Below, one piece after another: positions 1 to 11,131 of a stretch of DNA of 64,000 nucleotides. This stretch comes from Solicoccozyma terricola. Lineage: Eukaryota; Basidiomycota; Tremellomycetes; Filobasidiales; Piskurozymaceae. The DNA lies in contig BCLD01000008.1 of assembly GCA_001600875.1 (NCBI GenBank), forward strand, positions 429,216 to 493,215, written 5' to 3'. The translations under genes were made by a program, and so were the position numbers. Numbering within the stretch: position 1 is the stretch's first letter; every line of letters begins with the position of its first letter. The notes beneath the pieces are model-generated. The model saw only the letters and a program-made list of their open reading frames with translations, was not told the origin of the DNA and made no database searches.

Positions 1-2
1 TT

Positions 3-4
<2 letters not shown>

Positions 5-74
<70 letters not shown>
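5..74. repeat. G70 homopolymer at the window edge
   Basis: Seventy uninterrupted G follow four T at the very start of the window. The run lies upstream of the first recognisable NPL4 exon (acceptor AG at 161-162), so it would sit inside an NPL4 intron. A run this long is unusual in fungal DNA and may mark a contig end or an assembly or sequencing artefact. Shorter G/C runs elsewhere in the window make a real expanded tract possible too. Confidence 0.9.
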
Positions 75-75
<1 letters not shown>

Positions 76-162
76 AGGGGTTCGGTGGGAGGTTTAAGTC
101 GACCGACTGGGCAGTTATTCCGTTTGGGTGCTTATCGTTTGAAAGACTTCTTCTTCTCACAG

Positions 163-2012
163 CCTTTCGACGCCACATATCAAGCAGCAAATCAAATCAA
201 ACACATGTCTTATCACGCGTACCTCCGAAAACTCATCTCAACAGCTTCAGCATCTGCCGCATCCTCATCTTATATTCCTCCACTTACGCCATTGGATTAC
301 AGAGTCACTATTCCATGTTCAAGTGGTACTCATCCAAGTTGGCCAGCTGGTATTTGCTCTAAATGCCAACCTTCGGCGATCACTTTGCAATCACAACCAT
401 TTAGGATGGTAGATCACGTAGAGTTTGCTTCGTCCGCTTTGATCGATAATTTTCTCTCCGCTTGGAGACGGACTGGCACGCAGAGGTTCGGATTGTTGAT
501 TGGTAGGCTGGGAAGGTATGAAAAAGTTCCGATGGGAATCAAGGTCGTCGTCGAGGCGATTCACGAAGTTCTTCAGGAGGGGGAAGTTGATGGATTGACA
601 TTGGGTGATTCATGGCAAGATGAGGAGAAGAATGCAAACGAGTTGGCGAAACTTTGTGTTGGCGGATTACAAGTGCTTGGAATGATTTATACAGATTTGA
701 CACCGTGAGTTTTTGGAGACAACATACATGTCTCTCGCTTGACAAGGATCGTTTTCTTTTTCTTTTTCTGATGCATATATATGTGCCTTCCACAGTCAAC
801 CTGATAACAAAGCACTCGTTCAATACAAACGCCACCCGCAATCCTTCTACATGTCCTCCCTCGAACTCATCTTCGCAGCGCATCAGCAACTGGCACACCC
901 CAACCCAACTCGCTCATCACCCACAGGCTCATTCTCATCCCGATTCGTGACATGCGTCTTGACGGGTACAGAGGACGGCGGGATTGACATCCTCGCATTT
1001 CAGGCGACGGAACAAGCGGTGGCGATGGTGCAGGCAGACATGATCGAGGCGAGCGTAGATCCAGGTACGGTCAGAGTGAGAAGGGAGGAAGGGTCAAGAT
1101 ACGTCCCAGACGTGTTCTTTTCGTGAGTTGATTCGGTTTCAATCGTTTTTGGGGCGTTTCTTACAAAATATACTTGTCCGCCCCAAAGCCACAAAAACGA
1201 CTATGGAATCCAGGTGAAAGAAAATGCCAAGCCATGCTTCCCAGTTGAATATCTTCTTGTCAACGTGAGTACATCCTGGCATCCCCGAGTCTGCCGACCT
1301 GTCTGCTCATCAAACCCTTCGTACACAGCTCACTCACGGCTTCCCGCTCTCTCCAAACCCCCTCTTCGTATCCGACAAATTCCCAATCGAAAACCGGCCA
1401 GGCTTGCATGACCAAAGCGTCGACGTGCTGTGCAATCAATTATCAAGCATCGTGCCAGCAGGCTCTCTTCCGGGAGACCACGATGCAACCACCAAAGACA
1501 ACGTGGCGAGATTGTTGAGCGACTGGCATTTGCTGTACTTTTTGGCGAATAGCGGCATGCTAGAAAATGTGGGTCTTTGTAATCTTTCATCGTCAGGCCT
1601 GGGCGCTGACCGGTCCTGTCGCACAGAACGAGGTCAAATTGCTGGCACGAGTCGCAGCAGCTCACCAGACCGGCGATCGAGCCGCGCTGGACGTTCTCCT
1701 CGAGTCGAGTGGCTGGCAGACAATTTGGCTCTTGGCGGAGGAGCAGAGAGCGCAAGGTTAGTTTTCGAATTCCGTCATGACAAGGAGCTGGCTCTGATGG
1801 TCCATCCTGCAGCTGCTTCGAAAGCGTCCTACTCAAATGATGGATTCGAGGAGATACCGGCTCATCTCCTCGGGGATTCCACAGCTGCTGGACAATCCGG
1901 CGCATCTGCACCATCCGCAACCAGCGGGCCGATTTCATGTCCACACTGCACATATGAGAACCCAGCCGGTTCCACCGACTGTGAGGTTTGTGGTCTGCCA
2001 CTGCGCGGATGA
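163..2012 (+). CDS. NPL4: Npl4, Cdc48/p97 ubiquitin-recruitment cofactor (5' partial)
   Basis: Npl4 pairs with Ufd1 and brings polyubiquitinated substrates to the Cdc48 ATPase for ER-associated degradation and other extraction steps. Seen here: a segment like NQIKHMSYHAYLRKL, the Npl4 zinc-binding motif around GICSKCQPSAITLQ, the MPN-type core (FRMVDHVEF, RFGLLIGR, GIKVVVEAI), KENAKPCFPVEYLLV, and a C-terminal RanBP2-type (NZF) finger beginning CPHCTYENP and ending at 2012. Exons are 163-704, 796-1122, 1189-1264, 1329-1568, 1627-1756 and 1813-2012. The N-terminal UBX-like part lies off the left edge behind the G70 run, so the true start is not visible. Saccharomyces Npl4 lacks the NZF finger and the animal protein has it; this copy has the animal-like form. 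Downstream it converges on the GPD gene, 121 bp away. Confidence 0.95.
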
Positions 2013-2133
2013 GGGAGAGGGGGTGGGGGAGGGCGGAGAACAATGTATCGTAGCAGGATTTGTCATAACGAGCGTAATGATCTATGAATTGCAGTCGTCT
2101 ATGTCTAGTACATCCCACCCACGCTCCCGAGAC

Positions 2134-4646
2134 TCAGAGCTTTGCGGTGATCATCGTAACGTCGGCATTCTCCCATGAGATGTGGTAGACTGCGTCGAAG
2201 AGAGGGTATGCGCCCACTCGGTCTTTGGCAACCAGGAACTCGTGAATCTCCTTGGCCTGTCGTAAATTGGTGTTGATTAGTAAAAGGCACAACTAGCAAG
2301 CAAGGCGGCCGGCCATTCACAGTGTAGATGCCCTGCAGTTTCTGGCCGTTCAACATCTCCCTCTCAAGTTCTGGAAATGGCTGTGATGACCTCGTTCTTT
2401 CATTAGGTTCCTTCACAAGGGTAGACTGGGGCGTAAACGATACTCACCTTGCCGGTGAGAACGAATGCCTGAGTCCATTTGACGAGCGTTAATAACATAT
2501 ATTCGTCGGACTTTGCACCCATCCTAACGACTTACTTCTGCACATTTCCTATTCCGTCCACCGAGACCTGTCCGCATTCTCCACGTAAACAAACCATCTA
2601 TCAATCTTCAACATCCATCCTACTCACACGTAGTGATCAGATCCGCAACTCCGGCACTCTCTTGCAAGAAGGTATCCGACTGGACGTCGTCGAAGAATTC
2701 GAGACAGAAATGTTTCATTTCTAGTAAACCGATTCGCATGATGGCGGCTATTGCGAGAGAAAGAGAGGTATGCGTAAGTATCGTGGAATTGTTCTTCGAA
2801 ATGCAAGCAACCGTACCTTTGGCGTTGTCTCCCCATTTCAAACCGTCGATGAAGCCAGCAGCCACAGCGACGATATCTGGCCATATCCAAAGAGGGGGGT
2901 TGGGGGGGGAGGGGTGGGGGTTAATTTTCTTCTCATCAGTACTTGCTTCGAATGGAGAAGGAGACATATGAAAACTGGTAATCACTCTTCAAAGCACCAC
3001 ACAAGCTCACTCCAGCAACATCATCGACGATCTGAACTCTGAACATGGAAGTAGCTGTGTAACATTCCCCACCCCCCCGAAAAGGTCAGTTTATATTCCA
3101 TCATCTGCCCCTCCCCCCGGGGGGAAACCGGCGATTTTCAACGTACCAAATAGTTTCTGCCACATCTCGCCTTCCTCTCTAGTCCTGTACCCGATTGTAG
3201 TTTCTATATGTCGACGTCGGACGTAAATACCTAAATCAGCCTCCTGGACAGAGGAATCTCCATCCTTGACGTAATGTGATCTTACCAGAGAATCGATCCG
3301 CCGCCACTGAATCACCACAACAACAACATCATCATCAAACACCCCCGACGATTCCCCAAAACCGATTAAAATCAATTTCATGTAAAGAAGAAATCCCTTT
3401 TGATTGATTGATTTGTTTTTGTCCACTCACCTTCATTAGCTATATTTGCTCCACTTAAACTCGAACAACTAACACCCAATTCTTTTTCAATCACATCAGC
3501 GAAGATGTTGATTTTCCCTCCGTGTACATCGACTCCCTAATTCTCGCCAAGGAGTTGGTCGAACGGAACGAAAAAAGAGAAAAAAGAAAAAAAGAAAAAA
3601 CAGTCAGTTCATGGGATAGAGAGTATGCGGGGATGGGATTTAAACGAACCTTGATTAGAGTAATAGCTTTAGCGTCTTTCCTAACGTTTCCTTTCAATTG
3701 ATCAATGATCCTATGCAAGACTAAAAACAAAAGAAAACGCCCATAAAACACCCCCCATTTAGCTCGATCCGAACATCCAAACTAAATGGTAAATCCCCCC
3801 CCCCCCCCCCGGGTGGGGTTCAAACAAGGAAAAGGACTTACATTGATGAGGTAGGACAAAAACAAGAGCTGTTGCGTCTTTAACGGCTTCTACAACATCA
3901 GGGATAGCGACGATATTATCTGGGAGTTTGATATCTGGTAAACTGCGGGGGCGGGTTGGAGGATGATGGCGTGGGGATGGGATGGGGGGGGAGGGGGGAA
4001 GAAGAAATGGAATGAGCGAAAATAGCGGAGAAAGAAAAAAGAACACGAAAAAGCGGGGGAAAGAGATAATTTACTATTTCACATTGATATGCGATTCATT
4101 GATGATCTCTGTCAATTTCTTCCCATTGATCTGAAAGAGAATAAAACACCGCCAAAAACCAATATATCAGCTTTTACAGCAATAGGTAAACCACTGGTGT
4201 GTGATATATCGTAGGGGGATGGGGAGGGGGGAAATGGGATTTACCTCCTCTTCGTATACCCAAATTGGAACACGGGATTCATCGAATACGTCAGAATGTT
4301 TTTGGACATTAAGACCTATTCGCACCCAAAAGGAAAAAGACCCCCCGCAACGGAGCGAAAGACAAAAAAAAGAGAGGAAATGATATGGGATATCAGCGTC
4401 GGTTGTTCGTCTCTCAAATGTCCGTTTAGATAATTTCATAGAGAGGGAGGGAAAAACAAGAAAAAACTTACCTGCTAAACGAGCAATAGCCGAACCCCTT
4501 ATTCCGCGTATACCGTGAAAGATAATCAGTAACTCGAAACCTATCCCCCCCCCCCCCCCGGGGGACGCATCAAGTAGAAAAACGGTCCCTCTCTCTCACC
4601 AATTTCCAGATCCGATAATGACCACTTTCTCTTTAATAGCTGTCAT
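2134..4646 (-). CDS. GPD1: NAD-dependent glycerol-3-phosphate dehydrogenase, C-terminal AKL
   Basis: The enzyme reduces dihydroxyacetone phosphate to glycerol-3-phosphate, for glycerol (osmolyte) synthesis, redox balance and lipid precursors. The ATG at 4646 opens directly into the Rossmann motif ([19 protein letters not shown]). Then come [50 protein letters not shown], the catalytic-region [13 protein letters not shown], and [12 protein letters not shown] count about 16 exons, including 21-nt exons at 3286-3306 and near 2460. The family match across all joins fixes the phases. The protein ends ITAKL-stop; AKL fits the (S/A/C)(K/R/H)(L/M) peroxisomal PTS1 consensus. No N-terminal extension (the site of PTS2 in yeast Gpd1) is present. 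Introns carry C16 and C15G5 runs. It shares a divergent promoter with the LEA2-like gene. Confidence 0.95.
3286..3306 (-). other. 21-nt micro-exon of the GPD gene
   Basis: An AG acceptor (3307-3310) and a GTAAG donor (3281-3285) flank 21 nt. This supplies most of VAADRFS between ANIANE and ETTIGYR. Without it the conserved GPD motif is broken and the phase is lost. Confidence 0.85.
3795..3810. repeat. C16 run in a GPD intron
   Basis: Sixteen C followed by GGG, in the intron between the exon ending FVLPHQ and the exon beginning FLHRIIDQ. On the sense strand of the gene this is a G16 tract. Confidence 0.95.
4545..4564. repeat. C15G5 run in GPD intron 1
   Basis: Fifteen C followed directly by five G, inside the first GPD intron (4498-4599). 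Confidence 0.95.
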
Positions 4647-5162
4647 TTTATCTATACCTATATCCCTATTTCTTCCGAATTGAAATACGGAATGATGTTC
4701 AGTACTGGTGCTGCTGGTGTTGAGAGATGGTTTCCAGTGAATGAATCGATGATATCGAAGAGATGTTGTGGTTCCTCTACGGAGGATTGTATATGAGAGA
4801 ATGGCGGGGGGGGGGGGGGGGAAAGGGGGGATGCGTTTGGAATGAGGAATACGTATTTCAAGTTGTTGCCTTCCCCACGAATATGCCGGTTACATGTTTA
4901 CCCCATTAAATGATGACGTCAGCAGTAGCCCATTCATCCATGTTTCCCGAGGTGATGATGGAGCAGAGCAGCTCGTAAATGTTCATATGCAGGAGTAGGT
5001 AGGGAAGCGGTAGTATGCAGCAAACCATCCAAGCATGACCCCAGTCCCATCCCATCCCATCCAGTGAGTGAACGGTGGTCGACCCAGTGCCGCCAGTCTA
5101 CGACTCACCTTCGCACCTCTCTACCATTCGCCACCCCGCACCCGGCCCCGCCACTTCCCCAT

Positions 5163-5224
5163 CACGTGACCCTCCCCCGAACCCTCCCGTCCGTCACGTG
5201 ACCCCATTCCTCTTCTATCACGTG
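5163..5224. promoter_or_regulatory. Cluster of three CACGTG E-boxes
   Basis: CACGTG occurs at 5163-5168, 5195-5200 and 5219-5224. The first two are the full palindrome TCACGTGA. This is the binding core of fungal bHLH factors such as Cbf1, Tye7, Pho4 and Sre1-type regulators. Which factor acts here cannot be read from sequence. Further single CACGTG sites lie in other divergent promoters at 12409 and 42561. Confidence 0.6.
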
Positions 5225-5612
5225 CCCCTCCACTCCCTTCCCCTCCCCCCCCTCCCCTTCCTTTGCTGTGCTCCTCCCTTCGAAACACGCGTTATAAACC
5301 ACAGCAATATCTCAACACAACACACACACCATACATCATCCAACTTTCCTTCCAACCACAACGTCGACTCACCTACGTATAAACTCCCACACTCGTAGGA
5401 AGACGCCGGCGGGGAGAAAAAGAAGATCTTCGACTCAATTGTTTTGGAGGGGGCAGAAGAAAGAGAAAACGTATCGGGAGTAAGGGGTGGTGGTAGTACG
5501 CAGTAAAGCAACTTTTGGTTGCACTCGATTCATCAACACCGCTTTTTTTCAAAGGATTTGATTCCTTCTTATTCATACCAACTTTGTTCACCTACCAACC
5601 TTGTTCACCTAC

Positions 5613-5650
5613 CTACCAACCAACCAACCAACCAACCAACCAACCAACCA
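5613..5650. repeat. (CCAA)n tetranucleotide repeat
   Basis: About nine tandem CCAA units lie immediately upstream of the ATG at 5668, in the presumed 5' UTR of the LEA2-like gene. Confidence 0.9.
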
Positions 5651-5667
5651 CGACCCTCATCTCAACA

Positions 5668-7414
5668 ATGTCCCGCGTAAACCCATATCAAAACTCCCTT
5701 CCCCAACAACAACAACAACAACAACAACAACGACCAATCTCATATACTTCCGAACCAGATTACGGAGATTCACCATTAGAACATCCAACATACAACGTTT
5801 CAGCAGCAGGTGGTGTTGTTCCTATTCATCATCAAACACGAACACCAAACCAAAATGAACGTCCAATTTCCATTTTACAACGTGGTGGTGGTGGTGTTGG
5901 TGGTGGTATAGCGAGTACACCATATACATCTTATGATATCCGTGATGAGAAACCAAACGGTGGTGGTAGAGAATCAACATCGATTATTGGTGGATTAGAA
6001 GGAACTGGATTTGGTGTTAATAGACCAATTAGTGAATGGACAATACCTCCTCCACCGAAAAGTACGGGGATTTTAAGAATGTGGAGGAAAGAGAATAGAG
6101 CGAGTTGGGTGAAAGTGAGTGGGTGGGTTGCTTAGATATAGAACGGGTTAGGGGTTTGATCGGGAGAAGGGAGAAGGGGTGGTATGGGGGTTGGGGTGGT
6201 TGCGTACGAGTCGGGAAAAGCAATTCAAAGTTTCAACGCGCGAGATTGGTATTGATTTATCGGTCGTTTGGGACTGGGGGTTTGGTGGATGGTCAGACCG
6301 GGTTTTTTTTTTCGGCGATGTGGATTCGAGCTTAGGATTGAAATCAACACGGATCGTGCTAGTCATGGTGTCATATACGTTTCGAATCCTTGCAATGTTC
6401 TCCCCGAGCCTCGACTTCCTTTTTTTTTGGTTGGACCTTCTTTTACTGATGATGATAACTTTTATCACACTCTCTCACCTCTTCTTATCTATCTATCTAT
6501 CTATCTCATAGGGAGGAGGATGTAGAACATTCTTTCGTCTGTTCTCATGTTGTTTCTTGACATTTATCTTTTTACTATTATCGGTCGTTCTCACGATTCT
6601 ATTGGTGAGTCCTCGGGTTTTGGGTTTTTTTTTCGGCGTGTCTTGAAACTACTCCGCTGACCCCCCCGCCCCCTCGTAGTGGGTTCGACCACCTAACATC
6701 GACCTCTCATCCGTCTCCATCCCAACTTCAAACGCAGTCACTGTCAATTCAACCGGTTTATCATTCACAGTCAATCTTCAAATCAAAGTCGATAATCCGA
6801 ATTGGTTTTCTGCAAATTTTCAAAAAATAACAGCAGTAGCTAGGTATCCGGGGAATAATACGAATAGTTTTGGAGGTGGACAGGTTGATAATATCAAGTG
6901 AGTGGGACCGGGAGCGGGAGGGAATTTCGTTAAAAAAGGAAGACCTGATTGACCTAATGACTGAATATGTCCAATACAATCCTCTAGGTTCAAAGGAAAT
7001 GCACAAACAACATTCGCTTTCCCATTCGCACTTACTTATTCATCGGCTCTTGATCCAGACCATGTCATCCTCACCGATTTGATAAGTACGTCTTCTTTCG
7101 CTCTTCACGCAAATGCTATCCTTTCACCTGAACTAACATCCCAACAATTATACACAAATCTCTCTCTTTTCATAGAAAAATGCTCAACAAGTCCACCATC
7201 AGATATCACGGTTGATTATACGCTCTCTCTCGCATTGAAGATTATAGCGGTCACAATCAAGCCTTCGATTTCGTCAAGTGCAACATTCCAGTGTCCTATC
7301 GACGCGTCAGATCTATCGGTGAGTTGATAACGTTGTGGTGGTTCCTCTTCATAACCTAAGTTTTCTAACTCGCGGGGGATTGCTTAGAGTATCGTTGGAT
7401 CGCTAGGAGGTTGA
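5668..7414 (+). CDS. LEA2-like single-pass membrane protein
   Basis: A 341-aa protein from six exons: 5668-6114, 6512-6604, 6680-6897, 6988-7085, 7176-7318 and 7388-7414 (1026 nt, a whole number of codons). The N-terminal ~150 residues are low-complexity with a poly-Gln run and Gly-rich stretches, probably cytosolic. Then comes a Cys-rich turn (GGGCRTFFRLFSCC) and one strong transmembrane helix (TFIFLLLSVVLTILLWV). The C-terminal ~150 residues look like the LEA_2/WHy fold seen in fungal and plant membrane proteins (SIPTSNAVTVNSTGLSF, LQIKVDNPNWFSA, ITVDYTLSLALKI). I chose the ATG at 5668 because upstream in-frame sequence is the CCAA repeat. Molecular role unknown; stress or membrane-contact functions are suggested for relatives. 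The family call rests on fold-like pattern only. Confidence 0.75.
6485..6507. repeat. (ATCT)n microsatellite in an intron
   Basis: About five to six tandem ATCT units just before the acceptor of the second exon of the LEA2-like gene, forming part of its polypyrimidine tract. Confidence 0.85.
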
Positions 7415-7554
7415 GGAAAGACGGTGGTGACCAGTAGAATTTGCAGGTCAAATCCCAAACGGTCGGGGGGTCATGAAACGAGCCAAATGCCTGTTGTTCA
7501 ATGTAAAAACGAAAATTATACAAGCGATGATGTTTATCTTACAAATCTCCGTCT

Positions 7555-7596
<42 letters not shown>

Positions 7597-7597
7597 C
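7555..7597. repeat. (GTC)n trinucleotide repeat
   Basis: About fourteen perfect GTC units lie between the convergent LEA2-like and FRG1 genes, 9 bp past the FRG1 stop codon. The repeat would therefore be transcribed in the FRG1 3' UTR as GAC repeats. Confidence 0.95.
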
Positions 7598-7605
7598 ATG
7601 AGATA

Positions 7606-8948
7606 CTAACAGAACTTGTCACTGTCCACACCAAACACCATCAGCTCTTCATCATACCCTCCAGAGGATTGATTACGCCACAAATTAAAAAAAAAAAAAA
7701 GCGTCGCCCAAACATACCTCTTCAATTTAGCCCTCCTGTCCAACATCGCTTCATTGATCTTCCCTTCCTTTCTCGCCTTTTTGAGATCTTTTCGATCGTC
7801 TAATGAGACGACGGATTTCCCAAGACCCCATGCTTGGAACTTCAGACTGTGAAAACCGGTTGGGCAAGGTTTTCCCATCAAACATGTTCAACGATCGATA
7901 GTGGAATTTTCAAACGCGGAATAACACTTACTTCCTCTCCTTCTCATCATCTACCGTACCATCCCCTCTTCCACCACTCTCCATCTTCCTCTTCAAAGCA
8001 CTAGGTCCACCCAATCGTTCAATCCTCGCTTTCATCACAAATTCCCTCTGACATTTAACTTTCCACTTCTCAGTCTCCCCACACTCTGTAACATCCGCTC
8101 GTAGTACCAGATGTTTATTCGAGCTCGACGTGAGACCGATGGTCGGTTTGTGGTCACCAGATGGCGTTGATAGGGAGATGTAACAATCAGATGAGGATTT
8201 GAGTGAGAAGGTGGGATGGGATGAGGGTTCGGTTGTAAGGGTGGGGATGAAACATTCAAGCGGACCGCGTGAGGGAGTTGAAGCGGAAAGAGCGCCTGAA
8301 GCTGCTGCTGTGAGGAAGGTTCCTCTGTAAATTAGTGGGCAGATTAGCCACCCTGGAATATCGATCGGAAGGGTAGTGATGAAAGTCGTGAAATACTAAC
8401 GAACTGCTCCTAAGCGTGATCACATCTTCATTACCACTCAACCTCGCCACAACCCAAACGTGATTAACATCCGTCGGTTCTACAACCTCCAACGCCTCGG
8501 AAAGTGTGAGTTCATCTTCTCCTTCCGGAGCTACAGGGAGAGTGACTGCGGCTGCGTATACCCGTTGGAGGGTAGGGTTCCACGCGAGACACGTTGGAGG
8601 AGTCGATGGGAGGAGGATGAATGATGGGCCGATGATTTCTAGAACGTCGGATGGGAATATCCAATCTGGTTGGAAAAAGGGGAGCATGGTAATAGGTCAG
8701 CAGCCGTGGTGGTTGAAAAGAGATCGAGGAGGGAGGTACCGGTTGGATCACCAGCTTGTAGAGATGCTTCGATATCGTCTCCATCGATCTCCTTGTGTGA
8801 CCGCTTCTTCTTCTTCACTTTCTCTATGAAGCAAATGGATGCGGAAGAGGATGGATAAGTATTTGGCGATAAACACGAGACTAGCCATGCTATAGCCATG
8901 CTGCTCACCTCCCTTGAACTTGAGTTTCTTGGATACTGCGCTGGACAT
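7606..8948 (-). CDS. FRG1: FRG1 family nuclear/RNA-associated protein
   Basis: FRG1 proteins are nuclear or nucleolar, bind actin and RNA, and associate with spliceosomes. The protein starts MSSAVSKKLKFKG, then a basic run (EKVKKKKRSHKE), a fascin-like beta-trefoil middle (WVVARLSGNEDVITLRSSS, HKPTIGLTSSSNKHLVL), and the family's C-terminus KFQAWGLGKSVVSLDDRKD..LLDRRAKLKSDKFC. The last four residues come from a short final exon ending at 7606, beyond an intron with an A14 tract. The ATG at 8946-8948 is followed by a donor after 38 nt of coding sequence. The gene shares a 200-bp divergent promoter with VPS23, which contains a CTGCAGCTGCAG palindrome near 8956. Confidence 0.9.
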
Positions 8949-9148
8949 GATGCGACTGCAGCTGCAGTGACAGAAACTTGGACGAAGTAGATGATGGAGG
9001 TCGTTGAGTGGGACGCGGACATGGACATTGCGGAGAGGTCATCGATGTCCGTCATCGGGGGGCTCCGGCTCCTCACTATACGCACACACACACATCACCA
9101 TCAGTTCACCCCCCACCACCCCCATATCGTCCCCTCCACGTCGCTCCC

Positions 9149-11131
9149 ATGGCACAACAGCACACAGTCGTCTCCCAGTGGCTGGTTCGTGTTCTCGCCC
9201 CATATCCCTCCTCGGACATCATCCGCACAGAGGTCCTCGATGTCATACAGCGCTATCCAACGCTCAATCCCAAGACCGATGTGTACAGTGCGTCTTCTCT
9301 CCATGTCGTCCCATTTCCTCGTCCCCTCATTTGCTGATCCCGTCCCCGCTACAGCATATGACACGGGACACACCAATCTCCTTCTCCAGATGTATGGTAC
9401 AATCCCAATCACGTATCGCTCAGCGACATACCATATCCCCGTCGTCGTTTGGTTTCCACTCGAGTACCCACGACGCGCGCCGATGGTGTATGTCACCCCG
9501 ACGAAAGATATGGGAGTGAGGAAGAGTAAAGAGGTGGATCCGGGAGGACGTGTTGGTGGAGATGTATTGGAGGGTTGGGAGAAGAAATGGCAGGTGAGTG
9601 GGCGGAGAAAGGTGGTGTGGTGCGAAGGGACAGCAGGTTTAACGAGTTGCTTCAACAGGCACAAAGTATTGTCAACCTTCTTGAATCACTACAATCTCTT
9701 TTCTCTAGTCAACCACCTGTCTACTCCAAGGCATCGTCGAGCAGCTCCACCTCCAACACCGTCGCTGGTGCAGTCGGACCAATTAGTCCAGTTTCAACGG
9801 CGAGTTCATCTGCTACACATGCGGCGGTGGTTGGAGAACAACGACCGCCTCCACCACCTGCGAGACCAAGAAGTATGATGGGTTCCGATCGATCGGAAAA
9901 TATCAACGTCAGTACACCAGCTCGGCATGAAGTGAGCTCAGTTGTGGACTCGCCGAAACGTAGGAGAACAACTGAACCTCTCCCTACATTTACAGTCATT
10001 ACCTTCCTACTCATCAACGTCTCAATCATCATATCAAACACATCGTCCTAATTCACATCCACATTCACACCTCTCACATTCCTCGAATCCACCGCCACTC
10101 CCTGTATCACCGATCCGCACATCCAGGTACTCATCTCCACCACCACCTCCAGTTCCACCGCATCCACCTATGATCGCAGGAGTAGATCAATATCCAAACG
10201 GCATGTCAAGAATGCCTCCCCCACCACCGTGGGAGCATCAGAACACACCTACATCTCTACATGGACAATCGACTTACCAACAACCCCAACAACCTCCACC
10301 TCCACCTCCACCTCCATCCATTCAACAACCAATATCAGCATCACGTCCCCAACCTCGTCAACCTCCTGCTCCACCAAAACCAGATCTCATGTCTGATCTC
10401 ATCGACGAATCGACTCAATCGGGTCGTTCAACTCCACCTATCAAACCACTCCCACCTTCCACACTCCACCTCCATTCACTCCTCCTCTCACATATCTCAT
10501 CCCGTATTCCACCGCTCCAAACACATCTACAGAACACAACACAACAGTTGCTTTCTATTCAGTCGGATTTGAACTCTGGAGAACCAGCGATTCGAGATGA
10601 AATGGCGAGATTGGTAGCGGTGAGAGATGTATGTGCGTCTGTGGTGGAGAGGACGAGTGCGGTGGTTGGGGAGGCGGAGAAGAGAGTGAACGATGTGGAA
10701 GGTAGAGGGGAAGTTGAGGTTGATCAGGTTGTTTGTGGGATTTCTATCGTTCATAATCAGTGAGCATTTGGATGTTGTCTGAAGTTGCGACAGGCAGTTT
10801 CTAAACTGAGGAGGCTAATGTGGCGGTTGTTTTGTTTTGTTTTCTCTCATCAAAAGGCTCATTGACCTTGTGGCGGAGGATAATGCGATTGAGGATACGA
10901 TATATCACCTAGCAAGAGCATTGGACAAGGAACGAATAGACCTCGATCGGTTCTTAAAGGTGAGCGTTCGTCCCTCTCTGTGTCTACCCCTCAGGGGCAG
11001 TCGGCGACGAAAGTGGAACTAAGATTCTTTCGGGGGGGTCGTTATAGCAAATCCGCATTCTTGCAAGAGAACAATATCAGAAAAGAGCGATAACGGAGAG
11101 GATACAGAATATGATGGCTGGTAACGCATGA
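9149..11131 (+). CDS. VPS23: Vps23/Tsg101, ESCRT-I subunit
   Basis: Vps23 recognises ubiquitinated cargo and forms the ESCRT-I coil for multivesicular-body sorting; in fungi it also serves the Rim pathway. Exons 9149-9287, 9355-9593, 9659-9931, 9996-10759, 10857-10959 and 11048-11131 give 533 residues. N-terminus: an inactive E2 (UEV) domain (TYDTGHTNLLLQMYGTIPI, VVVWFPLEYPRRAPMVYV, LESLQSLFSSQPPVYSK). Middle: a long Pro-rich, low-complexity linker. Then a coiled coil (SDLNSGEPAIRDEMARLVAV) and the C-terminal steadiness box (DNAIEDTIYHLARALDKERI, REQYQKRAI). The 64-nt intron at 9932-9995 is needed to change frame inside the Pro-rich linker. Confidence 0.95.

Larger units (their letters stand above)
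4647..5667. promoter_or_regulatory. Divergent promoter region GPD / LEA2-like gene
   Basis: This 1-kb region lies between two divergent start codons. It holds a G16 run at 4806-4821, a CCCAT repeat near 5046-5062, a C-rich stretch at 5100-5290, three CACGTG E-boxes, and a (CCAA)n repeat in the presumed 5' UTR of the rightward gene. No convincing coding exon was found. Confidence 0.7.

Noticed and set aside
3..362. Open frame reading poly-Gly at the left edge
   Set aside because: It is created by the G70 run and a non-ATG start. The overlapping frame matches NPL4 with correct splice sites.
1330..2118. 262-codon minus-strand open frame
   Set aside because: Antisense shadow of the NPL4 exons. 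No family features, and the plus-strand exons match Npl4 throughout.
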